Counted from the first letter of the stretch, positions 1 through 8,844 are shown. The stretch: DNA of 64,000 nucleotides from Streptococcus sanguinis (GCF_019929225.1 NZ_JAHZPA010000001.1:576805-640804), one strand, 5' to 3'. Notes: generated by a model not told the origin, from the sequence alone. Translations and numbers: made by a program.

Positions 1-188
1 TCTTTCCAAGTATCGAGGCTGGGAATATCAGTTACAAAATGGCAGAGCGTTTGGGTGGCTTTTCAGCAGTAGGACCTATCCTGCAGGGACTTAACCACCC
101 AGTTAATGACCTTTCTCGAGGCTGTAATGCGGATGATGTTTATAAGCTGACTTTGATTACAGCCAGTCAGGCTGTTGGTCATTATTAA
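1..188 (+). CDS. pta: Phosphate acetyltransferase, 3' end only
   Basis: The reading frame that starts at base 3 is open to the TAA at 186-188 and gives about 61 residues. The stretch with [27 protein letters not shown] and TLITASQA is the conserved C-terminus of phosphotransacetylase, which interconverts acetyl-CoA and acetyl phosphate in the cytoplasm. The rest of the gene lies left of the window. mutY follows in the same direction with its own promoter. Confidence 0.9.
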   Translation, partial: FPSIEAGNISYKMAERLGGFSAVGPILQGLNHPVNDLSRGCNADDVYKLTLITASQAVGHY

Positions 189-238
189 ACGATAAGAAAC
201 AATTGGAGGGCATAAGCTCTTCAATTTTTCTTGTCTTA

Positions 239-247
239 TGCTATACT
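239..247 (+). promoter_or_regulatory. Extended -10 promoter of mutY
   Basis: TGCTATACT is a TGn extended -10 followed by a TATAAT-like hexamer (242-247). No good -35 is visible. Transcription would start at about 253-254, at the first candidate ATG of mutY (254). Confidence 0.5.
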
Positions 248-253
248 AGATTT

Positions 254-1414
254 ATGTTAGATTTGAAAGAATACGGAATTGAGATGTGGGAGGCAAATAA
301 AATCGCCTCTTTTCGAGAGAAATTATTAACTTGGTATGATGAAAACAAACGTGACCTGCCTTGGCGCAGAACAAATAATCCTTATCATATCTGGGTTTCT
401 GAGATTATGCTGCAGCAGACTAGAGTTGATACGGTGATTCCTTACTATGAGCGTTTTCTTGACTGGTTTCCGACAGTAGCTGATTTAGCTCAGGCTCCAG
501 AGGATAGACTGCTCAAGGCTTGGGAAGGGTTAGGATATTATTCGCGGGTGCGAAATATGCAAAAAGCAGCCCAGCAGATAATGACAGATTTCGCTGGAAA
601 ATTTCCTGATAGCTATGAAGGAATTGCTAGCCTCAAAGGAATTGGACCTTATACGGCTGGTGCCATTGCAAGTATCGCTTTTGGACTAGCTGAGCCTGCG
701 GTGGATGGCAATGTTATGCGGGTACTGAGTCGATTGTTTGAAGTTGATTTAGATATTGGCCAACCTAGCAATCGGAAGGTCTTTCAAGCCATGATGGAGA
801 TTCTGATTGATCGATGCAGACCCGGAGATTTCAATCAAGCACTGATGGATCTGGGGTCAGATATTGAAGCTCCTGTTAATCCTCATCCAGAAGACAGTCC
901 TGTGAAAGAGTTCAGCGCAGCTTATTTGCACGGAACTATGGATAAATATCCAATCAAAGCCCCTAAAAAGAAGCCAGTTCCGGTCTATCTGCAAGGCTTG
1001 ATTATCGAAAACGAACAGGGACAATTCTTACTTGAAAAGAATGAGGCTGCTGGCTTGTTATCAGGTTTTTGGCATTTTCCCTTGATTGAAGTCGAGGAAT
1101 TTCAAACTGAAAATCAAATGTCCCTCTTTGAGGTGGCTGAAAATCAGCCCAGCCTGGACTTGTCTCCTCAAGAAAGCTTTGAGCAGGATTATGATTTGAT
1201 TGTTGATTGGCAGCAGCAGTCCTTTTCAAAAGTTCAGCATGTTTTCAGTCATCGCAAGTGGCATATCCAGTTAGCTTATGGCCGTGTTAAAGATAGCCAG
1301 CACGCAGCTGATGGAGAAGTCTTGTGGCTTCATCCAGGAGACTTTGGCAATTACCCCTTTGCCAAACCCCAGCAGAAGATGTGGGAGGCTTTTCAGGAAG
1401 CTAGAAATAAATAA
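254..1414 (+). CDS. mutY: A/G-specific adenine DNA glycosylase MutY
   Basis: Removes adenine mispaired with 8-oxoguanine or guanine in base excision repair. Visible are LPWR near residue 34, the IMLQQTRV helix, the HhH motif LKGIGPYTAGAIAS (about 127-140), the catalytic aspartate in VDGNV (about 150) and a C-terminal NUDIX-like domain with FSHRKWH (about 331). The usual four-cysteine 4Fe-4S loop after the HhH-GPD domain is absent: the region around GDFNQALMDLGSDIEAPVNP keeps one cysteine. Loss of this cluster is known in some lactic acid bacteria. ATG 254 gives 386 residues and fits the streptococcal family length. ATG 284 is an alternative, because the predicted transcript starts at about 254 and no Shine-Dalgarno precedes either start clearly. 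Confidence 0.95.
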   Translation: MLDLKEYGIEMWEANKIASFREKLLTWYDENKRDLPWRRTNNPYHIWVSEIMLQQTRVDTVIPYYERFLDWFPTVADLAQAPEDRLLKAWEGLGYYSRVRNMQKAAQQIMTDFAGKFPDSYEGIASLKGIGPYTAGAIASIAFGLAEPAVDGNVMRVLSRLFEVDLDIGQPSNRKVFQAMMEILIDRCRPGDFNQALMDLGSDIEAPVNPHPEDSPVKEFSAAYLHGTMDKYPIKAPKKKPVPVYLQGLIIENEQGQFLLEKNEAAGLLSGFWHFPLIEVEEFQTENQMSLFEVAENQPSLDLSPQESFEQDYDLIVDWQQQSFSKVQHVFSHRKWHIQLAYGRVKDSQHAADGEVLWLHPGDFGNYPFAKPQQKMWEAFQEARNK

Positions 1415-1447
1415 AAAATCTGAGACTCTTTTTGTCTCAGATTTTTG
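1413..1447. terminator. Bidirectional terminator, mutY / thioredoxin-like gene
   Basis: AAAAATCTGAGAC pairs with GTCTCAGATTTTT around a T-rich loop. A- and T-runs on both sides let it stop transcription of mutY from the left and of the convergent gene from the right. Confidence 0.85.
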
Positions 1448-1460
1448 AATTGAATCAATT

Positions 1461-1808
1461 TTATAAGTTTGCAAAAGCTTTAATCTCATCTGCAGTCATA
1501 GAAGAATCACAACGAACAGATACTTGGCCGTCTTGAACATGAACAAAACCAGGAACTGTCGGAATGCTGTATTCAGAGCGGAAGGCTTGCAGTTTCTCTA
1601 ATTCGCTGGCTTCTTCGCTATTGATAAAGAAAATATGTGCCTTGGTATCAGCGACAACGCCAGCAAGAGTAGCAGCGAATTTTCGACAGTAAGGGCAAGT
1701 TTTGCGACCAACGAAGAAAGTTGCAGTCTCTTTGTCAGCAATTGCTTGACGAGCGCGGTCAACAGTTGCGACTTCCAAGTCTTTAATATTTTGAGCAAAT
1801 TGTTCCAT
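1461..1808 (-). CDS. Thioredoxin-family protein (Bta-like)
   Basis: A 115-residue cytoplasmic thioredoxin-fold protein with the redox motif CPYC near residue 38, a conserved IPTVPGFVH segment containing the cis-proline, and no signal peptide. Streptococcal homologues are annotated as bacteriocin transport accessory protein (Bta), but the function of that family is not firmly established. A GAGG Shine-Dalgarno lies about 5 bases before the ATG. It is probably the last gene after pgm or a single-gene unit, and it is convergent with mutY. The fold is certain; the specific role is not. Confidence 0.8.
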   Translation of the reverse strand: MEQFAQNIKDLEVATVDRARQAIADKETATFFVGRKTCPYCRKFAATLAGVVADTKAHIFFINSEEASELEKLQAFRSEYSIPTVPGFVHVQDGQVSVRCDSSMTADEIKAFANL

Positions 1809-1874
1809 AAATAATCCTCATTTCTTTTGATAAAACTAGTATGCCATAAAAATCAGAAAAATGCTTGATTTGGA

Positions 1875-1912
1875 AACGAAAAACCAGAGAATGTGAAATT
1901 CATCCTCTGGTT
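1875..1912 (-). terminator. Terminator of pgm
   Basis: Inverted repeat AACCAGAG / CTCTGGTT (1882-1889 and 1905-1912). On the minus strand it is followed by a TTTTCGTTT run. Confidence 0.75.
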
Positions 1913-1928
1913 GATTGATAGTGTTGTT

Positions 1929-3647
1929 TTACTTGATAAAGGCATTAATCTCTGCTTCAATAGCAGCAATTTTTGCTTGAGCGTCTTCATTGCTGTCACC
2001 GACAACGGCAATGTAGAACTTGATTTTTGGTTCTGTTCCAGATGGGCGAACAGCAATCCAAGAAGCATCAGCCAAGGTGTATTTTAGCACATCGCTTGGA
2101 GGAGTCGTCAGAGCTGTAACAGTACCATCAACAGCGGTAGAAGTCTGCGCCTTAAAGTCTTCAGTAACAGAAATAGCAGTAGCGTTGAATTCTTTTGGAG
2201 CATTGTCACGGAACTTAGCCATGATAGACTTGATTTGCTCAGCTCCATCAACACCAGACAGAGTGACAGAGATAGTCTTTTCAGCAAAGTAACCATATTC
2301 TTTGTAGATTTCTTCAATACCGTCAGCCAGAGTCAAGCCACGTGAGCGGTAGTAGGCAGCTAGCTCAGCCACAACCAAAACAGCTTGGATAGCGTCTTTA
2401 TCACGAACAAATGGTTTAATCAAATAGCCGAAGCTTTCTTCAAATCCCATCATGTAGGTGTGATTGTGCTTTTCTTCGAATTCTTGAATCTTTTCAGCGA
2501 TGAATTTGAAACCTGTCAAGACATTGAACATGGTTGCACCGTAGCTTTCAGCAATCTTAGTCACCAAGTCAGTGGAAACGATAGACTTGCAGAGAGCTGC
2601 GTTAGCTGGCAGAGTTCCAGCGCTCTTATGAGCTTCCAAGATGTACTTAGCCATGATGGCTCCGATTTGGTTACCTGAAAGGTTGAGGTAGCTTCCGTCT
2701 TTTTGCAGAACTTCCACACCGACACGGTCAGCATCTGGGTCAGTTGCGACCAGGACATCTGCACCAACTTTACGGCCTAATTCCTCAGCCAAGGCAAAGG
2801 CTGCTTGACTTTCAGGGTTTGGAGACTTAACAGTAGAGAAGTCAGGATCAGCTACAGCTTGAGCTTCAACAACTTCAACAGAATCAAATCCTGCTTGAGC
2901 CAAAGCACGACGAGCCAACATTTCACCAGTACCGTGCAACGGAGTATAGACAATCTTCATGTCCTTGCCGTATTCATCAATCAGTTTTTGGTTGATATTG
3001 ACATCTTTAACTTCCTTGAGGTATTCAGCATCAATAGCATCGCCAATCACTTCAATCAAGCCAGAAGCTTTTTCAGCTTCAACATCAGCGACCTCAATAG
3101 CAAAAGGATTTTCAATCGCACGGATGTAGTCAGTCAATGCATCTGCATCATGCGGAGGCATTTGTCCGCCGTCTTCACCATATACCTTGTAGCCATTAAA
3201 TGGAGCAGGGTTGTGGCTGGCTGTAATCATGATACCAGTGAAAGTTCCAAGATGGCGTACTGCAAATGAAAGTTCTGGAGTTGGGCGCAGACTTTCAAAG
3301 ACATAGGACTTGATGCCGTGCTTAGCTAAAACAGCAGCAGATTCAAAGGCAAATTCTGGTGAGAAATGACGGGAGTCGTAAGCAATCGCAACACCGCGTT
3401 TTTTGAACTCATCACCTTTCTCTTCAATCAAGCGAGCCAAACCTTCGGTTGCCTGACGGACAACATAAATATTAATACGGTTGGTACCAGCGCCAATTAA
3501 ACCACGCATACCAGCAGTACCAAACTCAAGATTGGTGTAAAAGGCATCTTCCTTAGTCTTTTCGTCCATACTATTCAAGTCTTCACGAAGATAGTCAGGA
3601 AGTTCAGCATAATCAAGCCATTTTTTGAAGTTATCTTGATAAGTCAT
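1929..3647 (-). CDS. pgm: Phosphoglucomutase (alpha-D-phosphohexomutase family)
   Basis: Interconverts glucose 6-phosphate and glucose 1-phosphate and so feeds sugar-nucleotide, capsule, teichoic acid and glycogen synthesis. The 572 residues match the usual streptococcal length. Visible are the phosphoserine loop TASHNPAPFNGYK (about 140-152), the metal-binding DPDADRVG (about 301-308), the sugar-binding GFEESFGY (about 399-406) and the phosphate-binding RPSGTEPKIKFY near the C-terminus (about 531). A GGAG Shine-Dalgarno precedes ATG 3647, and a promoter sits at 3731-3758. It is probably monocistronic, because a terminator follows. Confidence 0.95.
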   Translation of the reverse strand: MTYQDNFKKWLDYAELPDYLREDLNSMDEKTKEDAFYTNLEFGTAGMRGLIGAGTNRINIYVVRQATEGLARLIEEKGDEFKKRGVAIAYDSRHFSPEFAFESAAVLAKHGIKSYVFESLRPTPELSFAVRHLGTFTGIMITASHNPAPFNGYKVYGEDGGQMPPHDADALTDYIRAIENPFAIEVADVEAEKASGLIEVIGDAIDAEYLKEVKDVNINQKLIDEYGKDMKIVYTPLHGTGEMLARRALAQAGFDSVEVVEAQAVADPDFSTVKSPNPESQAAFALAEELGRKVGADVLVATDPDADRVGVEVLQKDGSYLNLSGNQIGAIMAKYILEAHKSAGTLPANAALCKSIVSTDLVTKIAESYGATMFNVLTGFKFIAEKIQEFEEKHNHTYMMGFEESFGYLIKPFVRDKDAIQAVLVVAELAAYYRSRGLTLADGIEEIYKEYGYFAEKTISVTLSGVDGAEQIKSIMAKFRDNAPKEFNATAISVTEDFKAQTSTAVDGTVTALTTPPSDVLKYTLADASWIAVRPSGTEPKIKFYIAVVGDSNEDAQAKIAAIEAEINAFIK

Positions 3648-3730
3648 AGGTGGATTCTCCTTTATTTTTGAAATAAAGAGTTGGAAATTTTAGTAAAAAA
3701 TCCTGCTCTTAAATTTTCTTAATCGCTTAC

Positions 3731-3758
3731 ATTGTAGCATATTTTCATTAATTTTGAA
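3731..3758 (-). promoter_or_regulatory. pgm promoter
   Basis: On the minus strand: TTCAAA, 16 bases, then TACAAT, with a TGn extension directly before the -10. Confidence 0.6.
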
Positions 3759-3837
3759 AGAGGTTACCTAGAAAACGATGAAATACTTTTCAAGGCATTG
3801 TTTCAAGATTTTCAAGCTGGTATTGCAGAATTGCGAG

Positions 3838-3865
3838 ATTAAAAAAGACCAAAGCATTGCTTGGT
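3838..3865 (-). terminator. Terminator of the coaB-coaC-ECF operon
   Basis: On the minus strand a GACCAAGC / GCTTTGGTC hairpin (one bulged base) is followed by a run of six T. Confidence 0.8.
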
Positions 3866-3884
3866 CAGGAAAATTAATTTATCA

Positions 3885-4448
3885 TCATTTTTTGGCTTTT
3901 TCAAGTGCAGGGATGATAGTTGCTGTCAAAATAGCAGAAATGATTAACTCGGCAATGGAATTTGCTGATAGAATCACAGCTAGAAGTGCTTTAATATCCC
4001 CTTGATATACATTTGCAAAGAGAAAGAAAATACCTCCCAAGACGAAGACGGTATTGGTGGCAGAACCTACGGAACCTGCTACAATCAAGCCAGCCTTATT
4101 TTTCATTGCTTTATATACGAAATAAGGAGTGATACCGATGAGAATGCGAGGCACCATGGCAATAAGAAGCGAAGAAAGGCTTCCATTTGGCACAAAAGGG
4201 CTAAAGAGATAGCTAGTTGGCAGCAGCACTAAGGTATTGGTAATAACACTGATACATCCCATGAGGCCGCCTAGGACAGCTCCGACTTTAGGGCCATAGA
4301 GGATACTGGCGATAATCACTGGGATGTGAATAATCGTAGGTTTAATCGGTACTGGAAGTAAGTTGAAAATAACCGAGCTGAGCAGGTGCAGTACCAACAT
4401 GATGGCAAAGAAAATAGCAATTTGAGCAATTTTAGACTGTTTTTTCAT
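3885..4448 (-). CDS. ECF transporter S component, probably for pantothenate
   Basis: A 187-residue integral membrane protein with about five or six hydrophobic segments, of the ECF-type S-component family. S components bind a vitamin and work with the shared EcfA1-A2-T energy module encoded elsewhere. Its start overlaps the end of coaC by 17 bases, and coaB-coaC make 4'-phosphopantetheine from phosphopantothenate. The substrate is therefore inferred to be pantothenate (PanT-like). The IKPTIIHIPVIIASILYGPKVGA segment fits the conserved N-terminal part of this family. The family is clear; the substrate rests on gene neighbourhood. Confidence 0.8.
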   Translation of the reverse strand: MKKQSKIAQIAIFFAIMLVLHLLSSVIFNLLPVPIKPTIIHIPVIIASILYGPKVGAVLGGLMGCISVITNTLVLLPTSYLFSPFVPNGSLSSLLIAMVPRILIGITPYFVYKAMKNKAGLIVAGSVGSATNTVFVLGGIFFLFANVYQGDIKALLAVILSANSIAELIISAILTATIIPALEKAKK

Positions 4449-4983
4449 AAATAAGTTCCTTTACTGTATCAATAATCGTATCAATTTCAGCTAGAGCACC
4501 TGTTCCCTGATCGCCACAGGCTAACACAGCTTCACGTGGCTGGATAATCTTCCATCCAAAACGCTGCAGACGCTCCAAATTGTGCTGAGTTAGTGGATTT
4601 TCAAACATCTTAGTGTTCATAGCTGGAGCTAAAACTTTCTTCGTATGAGGCTGCAGAGCCAGTGCAGTAGCTGTCAGCATATTGTCAGCAAGACCATTAG
4701 CCAACTTCGCGATGGTATTGGCTGTTGCAGGCGCAAGCAAAAAGAGGTCAGACTTTTTAGCGATATCAATGTGATTGACCTTGCTAGGGTCAGGTTCTTG
4801 CATAATATCGATTGCAACTGGTCTTTGCGACAAGACTTGCAGGGTCAGCGGTGTGATAAATTCTGTCGCTGCATCTGTCATGAGGATAGCAACTTCAAAG
4901 TTTTCTTTCTTTAGACGGCTAGTGATATCAGCAGCTTTGTAAGCTGATATGCTGCCGCTGACGGCTAAGGTAATCTGTGTCAT
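4432..4983 (-). CDS. coaC: Phosphopantothenoylcysteine decarboxylase
   Basis: Flavoprotein of the HFCD family that decarboxylates 4'-phospho-N-pantothenoylcysteine in coenzyme A synthesis. Visible are the N-terminal AVSGSISAYKAADI flavin-binding loop, the catalytic histidine in NHIDIAKKSD, the APAMNTKMF motif and an ACGDQGTGAL substrate loop. AGGAGG lies 3 bases before a first ATG (4986) and about 6 before the second (4983), so the second is preferred, giving 183 residues. CoaB and CoaC are separate proteins here, whereas most bacteria fuse them; the split form is usual in streptococci. Confidence 0.93.
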   Translation of the reverse strand: MTQITLAVSGSISAYKAADITSRLKKENFEVAILMTDAATEFITPLTLQVLSQRPVAIDIMQEPDPSKVNHIDIAKKSDLFLLAPATANTIAKLANGLADNMLTATALALQPHTKKVLAPAMNTKMFENPLTQHNLERLQRFGWKIIQPREAVLACGDQGTGALAEIDTIIDTVKELIYEKTV

Positions 4984-4994
4984 CATTTACCTCC

Positions 4995-5678
4995 TTATGG
5001 ACTATGGATATGCAGGTAGAGGAGCTGCGCAATTTCTTCTTTGGATTGAGCTTGGGTTACATTATCTTTTCCGACAAGATAGGCTTTGTGCTCCTGGTTA
5101 GAAATCTCTGTCAAATCATTGGCGACAATGATTTCTGCCTGATTTTTTATGAGACTGGCTCGTGCGGTCTCGAGTAACTCTTCGTTAGAAACATCAACCA
5201 AGAGTTTGAAGCCAATCAAGCGAATGTCTGGATTCCATTTTTTTACCAGGCTGATGATTTTAGGTGTCTTTTTGAGAAAAAGAACTTGAACATCATCCTG
5301 AGAAGAAATCTTGCTTTCTGAGTTAGTCTTATTCAGGAATTCAGTCATATCAGTGCTAGCTGCTACAGCTTCCAAACCAGTCATATAGACGGGGGTGTAG
5401 TCTGAGACAGCCATTGCATGAATCAGTACATCATGTGTGTGAACGAGCGGCTCCAGGGTTTCAAGCAATTCTGAAACATTTTCAATCAGTACAATGGTAA
5501 GATTGGGATGAGCTGCAGGGCGGACAGCCTTGGGAGTCGTCACCAGAGTCACCTGATCGCCCTTGTCTAGGAAAGTTTCAGCTATGATTTTCCCAAGCTG
5601 GCCTGTCGAATGATTGGTAATAGAGCGGACACGGTCGATTTTCTCGCTGGTCCCGCCAGAAGTAATCAATATGTTCAT
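4995..5678 (-). CDS. coaB: Phosphopantothenate--cysteine ligase
   Basis: Joins cysteine to 4'-phosphopantothenate in coenzyme A synthesis. The 227-residue monofunctional form starts with ILITSGGTSEKIDRVRSITNHSTG, the nucleotide-binding segment of CoaB, and contains AMAVSDYTP and IGFKLL. It is the first gene of a three-gene operon with coaC and an ECF S component. No Shine-Dalgarno is present before the ATG. A TTTACT-17-TAAAAT promoter ends only 6 bases before it, so the transcript would be leaderless or nearly so. Confidence 0.93.
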   Translation of the reverse strand: MNILITSGGTSEKIDRVRSITNHSTGQLGKIIAETFLDKGDQVTLVTTPKAVRPAAHPNLTIVLIENVSELLETLEPLVHTHDVLIHAMAVSDYTPVYMTGLEAVAASTDMTEFLNKTNSESKISSQDDVQVLFLKKTPKIISLVKKWNPDIRLIGFKLLVDVSNEELLETARASLIKNQAEIIVANDLTEISNQEHKAYLVGKDNVTQAQSKEEIAQLLYLHIHSP

Positions 5679-5684
5679 AGCACT

Positions 5685-5713
5685 ATTTTACAAGAAAAAA
5701 GAAATTTAGTAAA
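5685..5713 (-). promoter_or_regulatory. coaB operon promoter
   Basis: On the minus strand TTTACT, a 17-base spacer and TAAAAT. The -10 box ends 6 bases before the coaB ATG, which predicts a start of transcription at or next to the A of ATG. Confidence 0.5.
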
Positions 5714-5798
5714 ATAATTCTAATTACAGAGTGTCACAGCGGAAAATAATTCTCTGAAATCTTATATTTTAGAGAATATAATTTTCTTAACTTTCCTT

Positions 5799-5811
5799 TT
5801 TTCCGAACATT
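5799..5811 (+). promoter_or_regulatory. Candidate PurR box upstream of fhs
   Basis: TTTTCCGAACATT matches the PurBox core CCGAACWWT of lactococci and streptococci, with one mismatch at the first position. It lies about 50 bases upstream of the fhs -10. One-carbon folate genes belong to known PurR regulons, so activation by PurR when purines are short is plausible. Confidence 0.5.
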
Positions 5812-5853
5812 AAAATCTTTTTAGAGCTTAATTATGTAGATTTTGCTCTTTTT

Positions 5854-5862
5854 TGTTATAAT
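5854..5862 (+). promoter_or_regulatory. fhs promoter, extended -10
   Basis: TGTTATAAT is a perfect extended -10. The -35 is weak, as in promoters that need an activator. Confidence 0.6.
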
Positions 5863-5891
5863 CTTTATATTAATTGACAGAGGAGTTCTTG

Positions 5892-7562
5892 ATGAAAACA
5901 GATATTGAAATTGCTCAAAGTGTTGAATTGCAGCCTATTGTTGATGTAGTGAAAAAAGTCGGCATCAACTATGATGACTTGGAATTATATGGTAAGTATA
6001 AGGCTAAGCTCAGCTTTGATAAAATTCGTGAGGTTGAAAACAATCCTGTTGGCAAGCTGATTTTGGTGACGGCGATCAATCCGACACCTGCTGGAGAAGG
6101 TAAATCTACCATTACTATTGGACTGGCTGACGCGCTTAACAAGATTGGCAAGAAAACTATGATTGCCATTCGCGAACCATCTCTGGGGCCTGTAATGGGC
6201 ATCAAGGGAGGAGCAGCTGGTGGCGGTCACGCGCAGGTTCTACCGATGGAAGACATTAACTTGCATTTTACTGGTGACATGCACGCCATTACGACTGCTA
6301 ATAATGCTCTATCTGCTCTCATCGATAATCATCTTCATCAGGGAAATGCACTGGGAATCGATCAGCGTCGTATTATCTGGAAGCGGGTGGTTGACCTAAA
6401 TGATCGGGCTCTTCGCCATGTGACTGTTGGCTTAGGAAGTCCGGTTAATGGTATTCCACGCGAAGATGGTTTTGATATCACGGTCGCTTCTGAAATTATG
6501 GCGATTCTTTGCCTAGCTACGGATATTGAAGATTTGAAAAATCGCTTGGCAAACATTGTTATCGGTTATCGTTATGACCGCACACCAGTCTATGTTCGTG
6601 ACCTTGAGGTAGAAGGAGCCTTGGCTTTGGTCTTAAAAGATGCGATTAAGCCAAATCTAGTTCAGACTATTTACGGTACACCAGCCTTTGTTCATGGCGG
6701 GCCTTTTGCCAATATCGCCCATGGCTGTAACTCTGTTTTAGCCACTAGTACAGCGCTTCGCTTGGCTGATTATACAGTGACAGAAGCAGGATTTGGTGCA
6801 GATCTTGGTGCTGAAAAATTCTTAGATATTAAAACCCCAAACTTGCCAACCTCTCCGGATGCAGTCGTAATTGTTGCAACCTTACGTGCCCTCAAGATGA
6901 ATGGTGGTGTGGCTAAGGATGCTCTGACAGAAGAAAATGTTGAGGCGGTACGAGCTGGCTTTGCCAATCTCAAACGTCACGTTGAAAATATCCGCAAGTT
7001 CGGTATTCCAGCGGTAGTAGCCATCAATGAATTTGTTTCAGATACAGAGGCTGAAATTGCTACGCTCAAAGAACTTTGTGCAGAAATTAAGGTGCCCGTT
7101 GAGTTAGCCAGCGTCTGGGCTGATGGCGCTCAAGGTGGTGTGTCTCTAGCTGAGACTGTAGTCAAAACTATTAATGAAGAACCTGCTCATTACACTCGCC
7201 TCTATGACAATGACCTCTCTATTGAAGAAAAAATTGAAAAAATTGTCACAGAAATCTATCGTGGTTCGAAGGTGAACTTTGAGAAAAAAGCGCAGACTCA
7301 GATTCGCGAAATTGTCAAAAACGGATGGGATAAGTTGCCAATCTGTATGGCCAAAACACAGTATAGCTTCTCAGACAATCCTGCTGCTCTGGGTGCGCCA
7401 GAAAACTTTGAAATTACCATTCGTGAACTGGTACCAAAACTGGGAGCAGGCTTTATCGTGGCTTTGACAGGAGATGTCATGACTATGCCTGGTTTACCAA
7501 AACGTCCTGCAGCACTCAATATGGATGTGGCGGCAGACGGTACAGCGATTGGACTATTTTGA
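5892..7562 (+). CDS. fhs: Formate--tetrahydrofolate ligase
   Basis: ATP-dependent synthesis of 10-formyltetrahydrofolate from formate, feeding purine synthesis and formyl-Met-tRNA. The P-loop TPAGEGKST (about 65-73) and the family motifs [20 protein letters not shown] and [16 protein letters not shown] are clear. GAGGAG precedes ATG 5892 by 6 bases, and 556 residues is the usual streptococcal length. An in-frame TTG at 5874 was rejected as start because it lies before the ribosome binding site. It is a single-gene unit between its own promoter and a terminator. Confidence 0.96.
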   Translation: MKTDIEIAQSVELQPIVDVVKKVGINYDDLELYGKYKAKLSFDKIREVENNPVGKLILVTAINPTPAGEGKSTITIGLADALNKIGKKTMIAIREPSLGPVMGIKGGAAGGGHAQVLPMEDINLHFTGDMHAITTANNALSALIDNHLHQGNALGIDQRRIIWKRVVDLNDRALRHVTVGLGSPVNGIPREDGFDITVASEIMAILCLATDIEDLKNRLANIVIGYRYDRTPVYVRDLEVEGALALVLKDAIKPNLVQTIYGTPAFVHGGPFANIAHGCNSVLATSTALRLADYTVTEAGFGADLGAEKFLDIKTPNLPTSPDAVVIVATLRALKMNGGVAKDALTEENVEAVRAGFANLKRHVENIRKFGIPAVVAINEFVSDTEAEIATLKELCAEIKVPVELASVWADGAQGGVSLAETVVKTINEEPAHYTRLYDNDLSIEEKIEKIVTEIYRGSKVNFEKKAQTQIREIVKNGWDKLPICMAKTQYSFSDNPAALGAPENFEITIRELVPKLGAGFIVALTGDVMTMPGLPKRPAALNMDVAADGTAIGLF

Positions 7563-7571
7563 TCTTGGTTT

Positions 7572-7595
7572 AAAAGGCTCTTTACGAGCCTTTTT
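7572..7595 (+). terminator. fhs terminator
   Basis: AAAAGGCTC / GAGCCTTTTT hairpin with a five-base loop and a T-run. The next promoter (TGGTATAAT, 7595-7603) begins inside the T-run. Confidence 0.85.
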
Positions 7596-7603
7596 GGTAT
7601 AAT
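7595..7603 (+). promoter_or_regulatory. Promoter of the GNAT-lipoprotein pair
   Basis: TGGTATAAT, an extended consensus -10, about 35 bases before the acetyltransferase ATG. No clear -35 is seen because that region is the terminator stem. Confidence 0.55.
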
Positions 7604-7637
7604 AGTGAAAATAATGAGAATAGAATATGGAGTCAAT

Positions 7638-8171
7638 ATGAACATTAGATTAGCAACTCCATCAGACGCTGCAACCTTGCTTGCTATTTATGCGCCTTAT
7701 GTAGAGAATACAGCCATCACTTTTGAATATGAAGTACCAACCATTGAGGATTTTGCAAATAGGATTGAAAAAACGTTGGGAAAATATCCTTATCTGGTAG
7801 CGGAAGAAGACGGTTTAATTTTAGGCTATGCCTATGCTTCGACTTATTATGCGCGTGCCGCCTATGATTGGGCGGTGGAATTGTCCGTCTATGTCAGTCA
7901 AGATGCTAGAGGAAAAGGAGTCGGCAGTAAGCTTTATGATAAGCTTGAAGAGCTGTTAGATCAGATGGGATATATGCATTTTCTAGCCTGTATTTCTCTG
8001 CCAAATGAAGCCAGCCTGGCTTTGCATCGAAAAAGAGGCTACCAGCAGGTGGCGCATTTCCCTAAAATTGGCTATAAATTCGATTGTTGGCATGACATTG
8101 TTTGGTTGCAAAAGTCCTTAGAAAAGCAAGCTGGGCCAATCAAACTTTTAAAAGAAATGGAGTGGAAATGA
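7638..8171 (+). CDS. GNAT N-acetyltransferase, phosphinothricin-acetyltransferase type
   Basis: A 177-residue GCN5-type acetyltransferase. IRLATPSDAATLLAIYAPYV is the typical start of the PAT/MnaT subgroup, VSQDARGKGVGSKLYD (about 95-110) is the acetyl-CoA pyrophosphate loop, and LALHRKRGYQQV is the conserved C-terminal motif. Relatives acetylate methionine sulfone, methionine sulfoximine or phosphinothricin, but the natural substrate here is unknown. ATG 7638 is chosen because GGAG lies 5 bases upstream. The stop overlaps the start of the next gene (ATGA), so the two are translationally coupled. Confidence 0.85.
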   Translation: MNIRLATPSDAATLLAIYAPYVENTAITFEYEVPTIEDFANRIEKTLGKYPYLVAEEDGLILGYAYASTYYARAAYDWAVELSVYVSQDARGKGVGSKLYDKLEELLDQMGYMHFLACISLPNEASLALHRKRGYQQVAHFPKIGYKFDCWHDIVWLQKSLEKQAGPIKLLKEMEWK

Positions 8172-8782
8172 TGAAAAAGAAATACCTATTAATAGCTCTT
8201 TTAAGCATTGGTCTTTTGACCTTGACCGGTTGTCAGGCCATTGAAAATTGGTTTAAAAATGCTAAGGAGGAATGGATTGGTTTAGAGATGACAGTTCGCA
8301 CCTATGATGAAAATTCTCAGCTCATTGACCAGATGTCGGGCAAATCTCTATCCATCTCTCGTAACGAGGAGTTTGACTCAGTTGATGCGGAAGGAATTTC
8401 CAAGGAAGATTCTTCTGTGCTCAAAATCACCTTGGGTAAGTATGAGATTGACCATGTGGGCTCTTCCTTGATTGCAGAAGAAAAAGGCTTGAAAGATGTC
8501 TTTGCTCAGTATCAAAAGACTGCAGATGTTGAGGAGAATAGCCATTCTGTCCCTGTTCTAAATCGCATGATTTCAGCCTTTAAAAACGACTTTACCGGAA
8601 AGAAAAAGGTTATTCTGATTCGCTCTCAAAACGGGACTCCTCTGGCAGCCTATGCTGGCGACCGAGTCTCTCTAGATAAATCCGATGCTCCTAAAACTTC
8701 TGAATTACTGATTGACGGTAAGCGTCTCGTGATTTATCGCTGCGACTACACTATTTATGACCGTAAGTGTCTAGAGTTTTGA
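8168..8782 (+). CDS. Lipoprotein of unknown function
   Basis: 204 residues with a type II signal peptide: a lysine-rich start, a hydrophobic stretch and the lipobox LTGC with the lipid cysteine near residue 22. The mature part (ENWFKNAKEEWIGLEMTVRTYDENSQ...) matches a streptococcal family of DUF5052-type lipoproteins as far as I can tell; no catalytic motif is seen. It overlaps the acetyltransferase gene by 4 bases, and the second ATG (8171) is an equally possible start. It is the last chromosomal gene before the conjugative element and ends at a strong terminator. Confidence 0.8.
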   Translation: MMKKKYLLIALLSIGLLTLTGCQAIENWFKNAKEEWIGLEMTVRTYDENSQLIDQMSGKSLSISRNEEFDSVDAEGISKEDSSVLKITLGKYEIDHVGSSLIAEEKGLKDVFAQYQKTADVEENSHSVPVLNRMISAFKNDFTGKKKVILIRSQNGTPLAAYAGDRVSLDKSDAPKTSELLIDGKRLVIYRCDYTIYDRKCLEF

Positions 8783-8809
8783 GAAAGTGAAAAATTGAAT
8801 AAGAAATTG

Positions 8810-8844
8810 ACGAGGAAATGAGAAATCATTTCCTCGTTTTTTTG
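8810..8844 (+). terminator. Terminator after the lipoprotein gene
   Basis: A perfect 12-bp stem ACGAGGAAATGA / TCATTTCCTCGT with a GAAA loop and seven T. It shields the host genes from the element. The left border of the element must lie near here, but no terminal repeat could be assigned. Confidence 0.9.

Noticed and set aside
2805-3269. 154-residue plus-strand reading frame inside pgm
   Set aside because: Antisense shadow of pgm with no family features.
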